Below, in pieces: positions 14,044 to 21,329 of a DNA stretch of 26,567 nucleotides; positions within the stretch are counted from its first letter, which is position 1; every line of letters starts with the position of its first letter. This DNA is from a virus. The stretch covers positions 1-26,567 of the IMG/VR virus record IMGVR_UViG_3300046007_012202; one strand, 5' to 3'. The translations under genes and the position numbers were made by a program. Below the pieces are notes generated by a model that was not told the DNA's origin, searched no databases, and saw nothing but the letters and a program-made list of their open reading frames with translations.

Positions 14044-15936
14044 ATGAACAAAAGAGATGTAATAGTGGGAATTGATCTTGGTACAACTAATTCGGCCATT
14101 GCGGTTGTTGAAAATGGAGAACCAACAATTATCCCAAATTCAGAAGGTAAAAGAACAACACCTTCAGTTGTAGGATTCACTGATAAAGATAGAAAAATTG
14201 GTGACCCTGCTAAAAGACAAGCAGTTACAAACCCTGAAAAAACTGTTTACTCAATAAAAAGATTTGTAGGGAAAGACTTTTCATCTTGTAAAGATGAAGT
14301 AACAAGAGTTCCTTACAAAGTAGAAAAAACTGGCTCAAATGTACCTGGTGTTAGAATTGACGACAGAGTATATACTCCACAAGAAATCTCAGCAATGATT
14401 CTTCAAAAGATGAAAAAAACTGCAGAAGATTACTTGGGTTATGAAGTAACTAGAGCAGTTATTACCGTTCCTGCTTACTTCGGTGATGCAGAAAGAACAG
14501 CAACAATCGAAGCAGGAGAAATCGCTGGTTTGAAAGTTGAAAGAATTATCAATGAACCAACTGCAGCTGCTTTAGCATATGGTTTAGATAAGAAAAATGC
14601 AGAGTCTAAGATTTTAGTATTTGACTGTGGTGGTGGAACTCATGACGTGTCTGTATTAGAAATTGGTGACGGTGTTTTTGAAGTAAAATCTACTGACGGT
14701 GATACTCACTTAGGTGGTGACGACTTTGATAACGAAATCATTACTTGGATGGTTCAAGAATTCAAATCTGAAAATGATGTGGATTTATCAAAAGATGCTA
14801 TGGCATTACAAAGATTAAAAGAAGCTGCTGAGAAAGCTAAGATTGAATTATCTTCTTCTACAACAACAGACATTAATCTACCTTACATCACATCAAGAGA
14901 CAATCAACCTTTACACTTTGTAAAACAATTGACAAAAGCGAAATTTGACCAAATGACTAGTTCATTAGTTAAAAGAGCTATTGATTGTGCAAAATCTGCT
15001 CTTAAAAGTGCTAAATTAAAACCAGCTGATATTGATGAAGTTATCTTGGTTGGTGGTTCTACAAGAATCCCAGCAGTTCAAGAAGCTATTGAAAAATTCA
15101 TTGGTAAGAAAGCAAACAAATCTGTGAACCCAGATGAAGTTGTTGCATTAGGAGCAGCAATTCAAGGTGCAGTGTTGACTGGTGGTATTACTGACGTATT
15201 ACTATTAGATGTAACTCCTCTTTCACTTGGAATTGAAACAATGGGTGGTGTGTTTACTAAATTAATTGATGCAAACACTACTATTCCTACAAGAAAAAGT
15301 GAAACATTCTCTACTGCTGCAGATAATCAATCTTCTGTAGAGATCCACTGTCTTCAAGGTGAAAGACCTATGGCAAGAGACAATCGTTCTTTAGGTAGAT
15401 TCCATTTAGATGGTATTCCGCCGGCGCCAAGAGGTATTCCACAAGTTGAGGTAATTTTGGATATCGATGCCAATGGCATACTTTCTGTAACAGCGAAAGA
15501 TAAAGCTACTGGTAAAGAAAATAAAATCCGAATTGAAGGTGGTTCTCAATTAACAAAAGAAGAAATTGAGAATATGAAAGCAGAAGCTGAAGCTAATGCA
15601 GAATCTGATAGAATTGAAAGAGAAAAAGTTGACAAACTTAACGGTGCTGACAACTTAATCTTCCAAACAGAAAAACAAATGAAAGAGTTTGATGAAAAAC
15701 TAACAGAGGAAGATAAGAGAGCTTTAGGTATAGACCTAGATGAATTGAAAAAGGCTTACGCTGATAAAGATGTTGAAGCAATTGACGAAAGTTCTAAAAA
15801 ACTAAGTGATTCTTGGCATGCAATCAGTACTAAATTGTACGAACAATCTCAAAGTGAACCTGAACCAACTAACGAAGGTTCAGAGAATGTTCAAGACGTA
15901 AGTTATGAGGATGTTTCTGATGAAGAAGTTAAGTAA
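14044..15936 (+). CDS. dnaK: DnaK (Hsp70) chaperone
   Basis: Full length at 630 residues. The ATPase domain has 'GIDLGTTNS' (9-17), K72, 'TVPAYF' (P143), R151, '[11 protein letters not shown]' (E171) and 'FDCGGGT' (T199), in the same numbering as E. coli. The linker '[16 protein letters not shown]' is intact, followed by the substrate-binding domain ('[15 protein letters not shown]', '[12 protein letters not shown]') and a helical lid. The acidic tail ends DVSDEEVK. The oddities are H200 where E. coli and nearly all DnaK have Phe (GGGTFD to GGGTHD), C195 for Leu, and G147 for the usual Asn in 'AYFND'. With GrpE and DnaJ encoded at 8947 and 7041 it forms a complete system. It stands alone in its transcript and has its own terminator. 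Confidence 0.98.
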   Translation: MNKRDVIVGIDLGTTNSAIAVVENGEPTIIPNSEGKRTTPSVVGFTDKDRKIGDPAKRQAVTNPEKTVYSIKRFVGKDFSSCKDEVTRVPYKVEKTGSNVPGVRIDDRVYTPQEISAMILQKMKKTAEDYLGYEVTRAVITVPAYFGDAERTATIEAGEIAGLKVERIINEPTAAALAYGLDKKNAESKILVFDCGGGTHDVSVLEIGDGVFEVKSTDGDTHLGGDDFDNEIITWMVQEFKSENDVDLSKDAMALQRLKEAAEKAKIELSSSTTTDINLPYITSRDNQPLHFVKQLTKAKFDQMTSSLVKRAIDCAKSALKSAKLKPADIDEVILVGGSTRIPAVQEAIEKFIGKKANKSVNPDEVVALGAAIQGAVLTGGITDVLLLDVTPLSLGIETMGGVFTKLIDANTTIPTRKSETFSTAADNQSSVEIHCLQGERPMARDNRSLGRFHLDGIPPAPRGIPQVEVILDIDANGILSVTAKDKATGKENKIRIEGGSQLTKEEIENMKAEAEANAESDRIEREKVDKLNGADNLIFQTEKQMKEFDEKLTEEDKRALGIDLDELKKAYADKDVEAIDESSKKLSDSWHAISTKLYEQSQSEPEPTNEGSENVQDVSYEDVSDEEVK

Positions 15937-15937
15937 T

Positions 15938-15972
15938 AAAAAGGCCAATCAATTTTTGATTGGCCTTTTTTT
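15938..15972 (+). terminator. Intrinsic terminator of dnaK
   Basis: A perfect 15-bp stem, AAAAAGGCCAATCAA (15938-15952) with TTGATTGGCCTTTTT (15956-15970), over TTT, followed by more T's. It is the strongest terminator in the window. Confidence 0.92.
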
Positions 15973-15980
15973 ATATATAA
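15969..15980 (+). promoter_or_regulatory. TTTTATATATAA element before the 82-residue gene
   Basis: TTTTATATATAA-CTTCT-ATG differs from the element before the 2218 gene (TTTTAATATATAA-CTCT-ATG) by single-base length changes. It overlaps the T tract of the dnaK terminator. Confidence 0.4.
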
Positions 15981-15985
15981 CTTCT

Positions 15986-16234
15986 ATGAAAGAAATATTT
16001 AGTTCGGTTATTAGAAGAAAAGTTATTAGATTAATAAATGATATAGGACTTGGTGTTTCCGAGATAATTATTGATTTGCCTTTAAGTTTTGATACTTTTA
16101 ATACAATAGAATTAAGTAATAATTTAATTATTTTACATAAATTTAATGATGTATTAGACTATACCACTGATTTTGATGACTTGGATGATGAAGATAAATT
16201 AGAGGTTTATAAGTTTCTTTATCTTTATTTATAA
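15986..16234 (+). CDS. Hypothetical 82-residue acidic protein after dnaK
   Basis: Not recognised. It begins MKEIFSSVIRRKVIRLINDI; the middle is hydrophobic-beta-like, and the C-terminus is acidic with 'DFDDLDDEDKLEVYKF'. The start at 15986 is chosen because the longer in-frame reading from 15905 would run through the end of dnaK and its terminator. It overlaps the convergent gene at 16229 by 6 nt with no terminator between, so the two transcripts must run into each other. Confidence 0.65.
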   Translation: MKEIFSSVIRRKVIRLINDIGLGVSEIIIDLPLSFDTFNTIELSNNLIILHKFNDVLDYTTDFDDLDDEDKLEVYKFLYLYL

Positions 16235-16726
16235 ATAACGTGACTTATTCTTTTGTGCCAAATATGCCTTTAAATCCTCATAATTAACATTGCCTGGGTT
16301 ATCAAATACTTTTTCTGCAATACCTTCTGGTTTTTCTTCAATCTTTTTAAGTTCGTTAGCTTTTACACGTTCATCATACTCTTCCTCAGTATTTTTTAGA
16401 ATATGACCTAAGTAAAAATCAATACCCTTTTCTCTTATCATTAAAGGATCTAATTGAAATAAAAATTCTTGAAAGTCATCAGTATAAACTACAAATGATG
16501 AATCCTTTATATAATGATCAACATAAAATTTTATATCACCAACATTACCTTGTCCATAGATTGTTGTGTTATACTGCATATTGTAAAACTTAGCAAATCG
16601 ATCCTTATCATTATAAATACGACTACCATTTTTTTCCACAGTAGGAACTAATCCTAAACTAACTCTAAAATACCTTGATTTTTTAAACTCTTGTAAGGTT
16701 TGATAACTTGAAACTATACTTAACAT
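16229..16726 (-). CDS. Hypothetical 165-residue protein
   Basis: Not recognised. It begins MLSIVSSYQTLQEFKKSRYF, has an aromatic-rich central part ('FAKFYNMQYNTTIYGQGN', 'FYVDHYIKDSSFVVYTDDF'), a charged helical stretch and 'GNVNYEDLKAYLAQKN' at the end. There is no signal peptide. TTTTAATAAATA-GATT-ATG precedes it, a variant of the element before the tagged genes, so it may belong to the same expression class, such as virion or assembly proteins. It is convergent with, and overlaps, the 82-residue gene. Confidence 0.65.
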   Translation of the reverse strand: MLSIVSSYQTLQEFKKSRYFRVSLGLVPTVEKNGSRIYNDKDRFAKFYNMQYNTTIYGQGNVGDIKFYVDHYIKDSSFVVYTDDFQEFLFQLDPLMIREKGIDFYLGHILKNTEEEYDERVKANELKKIEEKPEGIAEKVFDNPGNVNYEDLKAYLAQKNKSRYL

Positions 16727-16730
16727 AATC

Positions 16731-16742
16731 TATTTATTAAAA
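16731..16742 (-). promoter_or_regulatory. TTTTAATAAATA element before the 16229-16726 gene
   Basis: Minus-strand TTTTAATAAATA 4 nt before the ATG. This variant contains AATAAATA and is the closest of the set to the T4 late box TATAAATA. Confidence 0.45.
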
Positions 16743-16754
16743 TAAATCTGTTCC

Positions 16755-17318
16755 CTATTCAGTTTCTATTTCAAGTTTTTCATCTTCTCCAAACATATCA
16801 TCTAACTCAATTTTAAGATTAATTAAATACTCTTCATCTAAACCTTTAACTTCGGTATTTTTATCTAATTGTCCAACAATTTCAAATGTATTTATATCAT
16901 ATTTTTTAAGTGTAATATGACATTTCTTAATATCATCAATACTGAAATCTTTACCATCTTCTTTAGGGAAGTTTGCAATATCTTGTGCCACCTCAGAAGT
17001 ATCAATTTTAATAAAAATTGAATAAGTATTCTCATCATCTGAAAACTTAACAGTTAGATTACTGTTTTTATTAGACACTTCTGAACTATCTAATCTAACA
17101 CCAAATTCTTTAAATGTTGGTTTTGCTTGATCCTTTTTAGAAGTTATATTGGCTTTCTTTACACTCATTTCATCTTGCTCTGATCCCCCTTCTGGTTCAG
17201 ACTGAAAATCAAACATCTTATCAACTCTTTTCTTTAATACTCCTAATAATGAATTACTGTAACTTTCTATGGTATCAACAGTTTCATTAATAAAATCACT
17301 ATACTTAATTATTTTCAT
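16755..17318 (-). CDS. MK-tagged 187-residue protein, candidate internal head protein
   Basis: Begins MKIIKYSDFINETVDTIESY; the first 12 residues are the member of the set closest to the T4 targeting peptide (MKTYQEFIAEA), and 'INE' fits the hydrophobic-x-Glu cleavage rule of the T4 prohead protease. A lysine- and acid-rich linker follows (about 40-70), then a probable beta-strand domain ('NLTVKFSDDENTYSIFIKID', 'CHITLKKYDINTFEIVG') and a very acidic end. The family is not recognised. It starts 4 nt after the stop of the tagged 90-residue gene, so both are one transcript. Confidence 0.75.
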   Translation of the reverse strand: MKIIKYSDFINETVDTIESYSNSLLGVLKKRVDKMFDFQSEPEGGSEQDEMSVKKANITSKKDQAKPTFKEFGVRLDSSEVSNKNSNLTVKFSDDENTYSIFIKIDTSEVAQDIANFPKEDGKDFSIDDIKKCHITLKKYDINTFEIVGQLDKNTEVKGLDEEYLINLKIELDDMFGEDEKLEIETE

Positions 17319-17322
17319 CTTT

Positions 17323-17595
17323 TTATAAATTTTTTATTGATGTATTTGGTTTTGGTGGCATTATAATTGTTGAGTATCCTCCTTGTCCTAATCCTATCTT
17401 ATCTTGTATATCATTTACAAAAACTTGTGGTACTTTACCACTATCTTCATATTCTACCATCATCTCTGCATAAAAATTCATAAGATTATTTATTTCTATT
17501 GGTCTTAAATTAAACTTCTTTAGAATAGAAATAACTTCATTCTGATAATCATCATCTGAATAACCGAACCCTTCAAATCTTTTTATATATTTCAT
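17323..17595 (-). CDS. MK-tagged 90-residue protein, candidate internal head protein
   Basis: Begins MKYIKRFEGFGYSDDDYQNE, then a mostly helical body ('VISILKKFNLRPIEINNLM') and a Gly/Pro-rich end. It shares the MK-x-I-K-x-F-E tag. TTTTAATATATA lies 6 nt before the ATG. It is the first gene of a minus-strand pair with the 187-residue tagged protein. The family is unknown; packaging into the head is inferred from the tag only. Confidence 0.72.
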   Translation of the reverse strand: MKYIKRFEGFGYSDDDYQNEVISILKKFNLRPIEINNLMNFYAEMMVEYEDSGKVPQVFVNDIQDKIGLGQGGYSTIIMPPKPNTSIKNL

Positions 17596-17601
17596 ATACT
17601 A

Positions 17602-17613
17602 TATATATTAAAA
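17602..17613 (-). promoter_or_regulatory. TTTTAATATATA element before the 17323-17595 gene
   Basis: Minus-strand TTTTAATATATA 6 nt before the ATG. The divergent uvsE promoter box lies about 30 bp to its right. Confidence 0.45.
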
Positions 17614-17643
17614 AATAATAGTGGTAAATATAATAATTATTAC

Positions 17644-17651
17644 TATATTTG
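17644..17651 (+). promoter_or_regulatory. TAnnTTTG box immediately before uvsE
   Basis: TATATTTG followed by TATT and ATG. In Bacteroidota the transcript starts a few bases after this box, so the uvsE mRNA would be leaderless or nearly so. No clear TTG is present at the -33 position. Confidence 0.5.
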
Positions 17652-17655
17652 TATT

Positions 17656-18573
17656 ATGAAGAATATAGGCTATTGTTGCATCTCTATGGGAGTAAATGCA
17701 GATAAGAAAAAGAAAGAATTCATAACGGTGAACCGAGGTATGGTTCGTAGAACATTTGATGCAAAAGGTTTACCTTATGTTTCAGAATTAGTTATTGAAA
17801 ATCTAAAAGATACTTTAAAACTATTAGAGTATAACATTAAAAATAACATTTACATTTATCGAATGTCAAGTGACTCCTTTCCTTGGATGTCAGAATATGA
17901 GTTCAGTGATCTACCAAAGTTTCCTGCAATTCATACTTACTTAAAACTTATCGGTAAGAAAGTAAAAGACCACGGTATACGTGTATCGTACCACCCGGGA
18001 CCTTTCAATGTACTCGCAAGTGAGAATCCATCAGTTGTAGAGAAAACTATTAAAGAGTTAAACAAACACGCAGAACTTATGGATTTGATGGAATTAGATC
18101 AAACTACATTCTATCCAATCAACATACATATCAATACTACTCAACCAACAAGAGAGTTGGCTGCAGAAAGATTTTGTAAAGAGTTTGAAAACTTATCAGA
18201 GTCTTGTAAGAAAAGATTAGTTGTTGAGAATGATGATGGTGCAAATCAATACTCTGTTAAAATGTTATATGACTGGGTTTATCAAGTTATTGGTATTCCA
18301 ATTACTGTTGATAGTTTACACTATCAATGTCATCCAGATAATATGAGTTGGGAAGATACACTAAGATTAGGAACCTCTACTTGGAAAGATGTAAGACCTC
18401 TTACACATCATTCATCATCTGCAAAAATACATGAAGATGCCACTGCAAAACAAATTGCACATGCAGACTTTTTATATGAAAAGTTTGAAAGTTTTGATAT
18501 AGAAGTAGATATAGAATTAGAATGTAAACAAAAAGATTTAGCATTATTTAGATACAGGAAAGAACATATTTAA
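17656..18573 (+). CDS. uvsE: UV-damage endonuclease (UvsE/UVDE)
   Basis: Nicks DNA 5' to UV photoproducts and some other lesions, starting repair without UvrABC. The 305-residue TIM barrel has the family blocks in order: 'GYCCISM' (5-11), 'YRMSSDSFPWMSEYEF' (68-83), 'VSYHPGPFNVLAS' (H113), 'NIHIN' (H158), 'LVVENDD' (E191), 'TVDSLHYQCHP' (D219, H222), 'LTHHSSS' and 'DIELECKQKDLAL' at the end. The metal-binding His, Asp and Glu residues all appear present. It is driven by its own TAnnTTTG box, is divergent from the tagged genes, and is followed by a homing endonuclease. A phage copy would restore damaged genomes on entry. Confidence 0.95.
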   Translation: MKNIGYCCISMGVNADKKKKEFITVNRGMVRRTFDAKGLPYVSELVIENLKDTLKLLEYNIKNNIYIYRMSSDSFPWMSEYEFSDLPKFPAIHTYLKLIGKKVKDHGIRVSYHPGPFNVLASENPSVVEKTIKELNKHAELMDLMELDQTTFYPINIHINTTQPTRELAAERFCKEFENLSESCKKRLVVENDDGANQYSVKMLYDWVYQVIGIPITVDSLHYQCHPDNMSWEDTLRLGTSTWKDVRPLTHHSSSAKIHEDATAKQIAHADFLYEKFESFDIEVDIELECKQKDLALFRYRKEHI

Positions 18574-18618
18574 TATATAAACATACCAATAACATTGGAT
18601 ATAAATTATTACAAAAAT

Positions 18619-19638
18619 ATGTATAGTATTGAAGATATTAAAGAAGTTTGTTTATCAGACAAACATGTATTAAAAATTAAAAGTGAAATAACTAAAAATG
18701 GTATGTTAGACCACCTGATAAACTTGTATTCATTTTTTAATAATAAAAGTATATCACAGATAATATGGCATTTTAAAAATGATATTTATGATGATATTAA
18801 ATGTATCTGTTCCAAAAGTGTAAGATATATTGATATAAATAAGGGATATGTTAAATATTGTTCTAATAAATGTCAATTAAATGACTATTGGAGTAATATT
18901 TCTAATGATGAAATAGAAAGGAGAATAATAAAGACTAAGAAAACTTGTAAAGAGAAATATGGAGTTGAAAACTTCAATACACTAGATATTATAAAAGAAA
19001 AGACTAAGAAAACTAATAATGAGAAATATAATTCTGATTATCATCTAAAAACAGATAAATCAAAACAAATGATTAAAGATAATCTTAATAATAAATATGG
19101 TGTTGATAATGTGTCCAAATTAGAACATGTCAAAATAAAAAAGAAGAATAAGTCTTTACTTAAAACAGATGAAGAAAAACTCTTAATAAGAGAGAAATAT
19201 AAGAATACTATTCTTGAGAGATATGGAGTAGAACATTTAAGTCAGGATTCTGATTTTTTAGAAGAATTATTAAAAAAGTCATTCAGTTATAAATCTCACA
19301 GATTACCAAGTGGTAAAGTTATATCTTTACAGGGTTATGAACCTAAAGTTATTGATTATCTATTGAAGTATTATGATGAAGATGATATACTATATACCAA
19401 TAAATCAATTGAGAATAAAATAGGTAAAATATTTTATCAGAATATTGACAAAATATCAAGATATTTTCCAGACTTATATATAATTTCAGAAAATAAGATA
19501 GTAGAAGTTAAGAGTACATTTACCTATGATTTAGACATAGGTAAAAATATGTCTAAAAAAGAGGAATGTTTGAAAAGAGGAATAAAATTTGATTTTATTA
19601 TTTATGATAATATAAACAATAATTTTATAATTAAATAA
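18619..19638 (+). CDS. Putative homing endonuclease with zinc knuckle, DUF723-like repeats and PD-(D/E)XK core
   Basis: An N-terminal zinc-binding part ('CICSKSVRY...KYCSNKCQ') is followed by repeated segments ending 'EKYGVENFN', 'EKYNSDYHL', 'NKYGVDNVS' and 'ERYGVEHLS', the DUF723-type DNA-binding units of free-standing phage endonucleases. The C-terminal 'YFPDLYIISENKIVEVKSTFTY' supplies a PD...ExK nuclease core. The ATG at 18619 is used; an in-frame TTG at 18595 would add eight residues. It lies between uvsE and a small gene on the same strand, close enough (46 nt from uvsE) to be co-transcribed. Specificity is unknown. Confidence 0.75.
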   Translation: MYSIEDIKEVCLSDKHVLKIKSEITKNGMLDHLINLYSFFNNKSISQIIWHFKNDIYDDIKCICSKSVRYIDINKGYVKYCSNKCQLNDYWSNISNDEIERRIIKTKKTCKEKYGVENFNTLDIIKEKTKKTNNEKYNSDYHLKTDKSKQMIKDNLNNKYGVDNVSKLEHVKIKKKNKSLLKTDEEKLLIREKYKNTILERYGVEHLSQDSDFLEELLKKSFSYKSHRLPSGKVISLQGYEPKVIDYLLKYYDEDDILYTNKSIENKIGKIFYQNIDKISRYFPDLYIISENKIVEVKSTFTYDLDIGKNMSKKEECLKRGIKFDFIIYDNINNNFIIK

Positions 19639-19645
19639 CTATTAA

Positions 19646-19951
19646 ATGGATAGAATAAAAAATATTTTAAATATATTTATAAAAAAATCTTTACTGGATT
19701 GTAAGTTCTCAAAGGGTGATTTAGTTAAAATTTCTGGTGGTATATATCATGATTTATATGGTTGTAGAGGAACTATTAAAAAAATTAGAGAAAATGGAAT
19801 CTACTATGTATCTCTTGTATATCCATCAGAATATCAATTAAAGGAATTTGATGGTGAATTTATACCTCACTGGTTTTATGAAGAAGAGTTAGAGTTTGTA
19901 GATAAAGATGATGAAAGAAATTACAAACTAAATCAACTATTTACCAAATAA
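19646..19951 (+). CDS. Hypothetical 101-residue protein with a KOW/SH3-like core
   Basis: A basic N-terminal helix (MDRIKNILNIFIKKSLLD) is followed by 'FSKGDLVKISGGIYHDLYG', 'GTIKKI' and 'YYVSLVYPSEY', a pattern of strands and glycines typical of small SH3-like barrels such as KOW units, and it ends in an acidic helix. I cannot assign a family. It is 7 nt downstream of the homing endonuclease and ends at a shared terminator. Confidence 0.65.
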   Translation: MDRIKNILNIFIKKSLLDCKFSKGDLVKISGGIYHDLYGCRGTIKKIRENGIYYVSLVYPSEYQLKEFDGEFIPHWFYEEELEFVDKDDERNYKLNQLFTK

Positions 19952-19954
19952 ATA

Positions 19955-19983
19955 AAAAATCCACCCTAAGGTGGATTTTTTTA
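19955..19983. terminator. Bidirectional terminator between the 19646 gene and argH
   Basis: AAAAATCCACC (19955-19965) pairs with GGTGGATTTTT (19970-19980) over CTAA. It ends both convergent transcripts. Confidence 0.9.
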
Positions 19984-21315
19984 TTTACATAAACTTTCTA
20001 TAGCTTTATCAACCTTATCAAAATTAAACTTCTCAATTATTAGTTGCATTTGATTTCTTATTTGTTCATTACATAAGTTACCAATACTTCCTTCATGAGT
20101 ATGATTAGTTGTCTTATTATCAAAATTATACTTACCCGATTCTATGTTATCACCAACTTCTCTATAAGCATCTCTAAAACTTTTTCCTTGTAAAACTAAA
20201 TTATTTACCTCTTCAACCGAGAATAAATATTTATATCTTTCATCATTAAGTATGTCTTTATTTACAGATATTTGTTTAAGTGAGTAGTTACTTATTTGTA
20301 AACAATCAATCAAATCATCAAACGCTGGCATAAAACTTTCTTTAATCATTTGTAAATCTCTGTGATATCCAGATGATAAATTAGTTGTTATTAGTGTTAT
20401 TTCATAAGAAAGAGAACTTAATTTATTACATTTAGCTCTTACCAACTCAAAAACATCTGGGTTTTTCTTATGTGGCATAATACTTGATCCAGTTGTAATC
20501 TCATTAGGTAACTTCATAAAGTCATAATTTTGATTAGTAAACAAACATACATCCTGTGACATCTTACTTAAAGTTTGTGCAATTGAAGAAATAGCTTGTG
20601 ATACAATTCTTTCTACTTTACCTCTACCCATTTGAGCATAAACAACATTATAATTTAATGTATCAAATCCTAATAATTCAGTTGTTAAAGTTCTATCTAA
20701 TGGAAATGAAGATCCATAACCAGCCGCAGAACCTAATGGATTCTTATTAGTAATTTTATAAGCTGCTTCAAGTTGTGTTAAATCATCAATTAAACTTTCT
20801 GCCCAACAAGCAAACCAAAGTCCAAATGAAGATGGCATTGCAACTTGATAGTGAGTGTAACCAGGCATCATAACATCTTTATACTTTTCACTAAGCTCAA
20901 TAAGTGTATTAAAAAGTTCTTCACTTATATTTACTACTTCTGTTATTTTATCACGAATAAATAGTTTTAAATCTAAAAGAACTTGGTCATTTCTGGATCT
21001 ACCACTATGAATTTTTTTACCAATCTCGCCTACTCTTCTAGTAAGAAGAAGTTCTACCTGTGAATGAACATCTTCTACATTTTCTTCTATTTGAAAATTA
21101 TTATTTTTAATCTCATCTAAGATAATTAAAAGTTCTTTTTTAAGAATATCATGCTCTTCTAAAGTTAGAAGATTAATACTCTGTAACATCTTTATATGTG
21201 CTAGTGATCCAATTACATCAAACTTAGCCATCATTAAATCCATTTCACGATCTTTACCTACAGTAAATCTCTCAATCTCTTTACTTGTGTCAAATCCTTT
21301 AGTCCAAAGTTTCAT
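19981..21315 (-). CDS. argH: Argininosuccinate lyase
   Basis: Cleaves argininosuccinate to arginine and fumarate, the last step of arginine synthesis. It is full length at 444 residues, with the family blocks 'MKLWTKGF', 'EDVHSQVE', 'HSGRSRNDQ' (103-111), 'PGYTHYQ' (catalytic His at 155) and the signature 'GSSIMPHKKNPD' (276-287) with the catalytic Ser. 'VYAQMGRGK', 'MPHKKNPDVFELVRAKCNK' and 'THEGSIGNLCN' are, from memory, typical of Bacteroidota ArgH, so recent capture from the host group is likely. No active-site residue seems lost. It follows the amidohydrolase gene by 14 nt in one operon. ArgH is highly unusual in a phage; an altered substrate (another succinyl adduct) cannot be excluded. 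Confidence 0.95.
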   Translation of the reverse strand: MKLWTKGFDTSKEIERFTVGKDREMDLMMAKFDVIGSLAHIKMLQSINLLTLEEHDILKKELLIILDEIKNNNFQIEENVEDVHSQVELLLTRRVGEIGKKIHSGRSRNDQVLLDLKLFIRDKITEVVNISEELFNTLIELSEKYKDVMMPGYTHYQVAMPSSFGLWFACWAESLIDDLTQLEAAYKITNKNPLGSAAGYGSSFPLDRTLTTELLGFDTLNYNVVYAQMGRGKVERIVSQAISSIAQTLSKMSQDVCLFTNQNYDFMKLPNEITTGSSIMPHKKNPDVFELVRAKCNKLSSLSYEITLITTNLSSGYHRDLQMIKESFMPAFDDLIDCLQISNYSLKQISVNKDILNDERYKYLFSVEEVNNLVLQGKSFRDAYREVGDNIESGKYNFDNKTTNHTHEGSIGNLCNEQIRNQMQLIIEKFNFDKVDKAIESLCK

Positions 21316-21329
21316 ATGTTAAATTTTTT

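Noticed and set aside
15905-15985. Upstream extension of the 82-residue gene
   Set aside because: It would read through the end of dnaK and its 15-bp terminator in another frame; the ATG at 15986 follows a good start context.
18595-18618. TTG start for the DUF723-type endonuclease
   Set aside because: TTG starts are uncommon here and an ATG follows eight codons later; left as an alternative.
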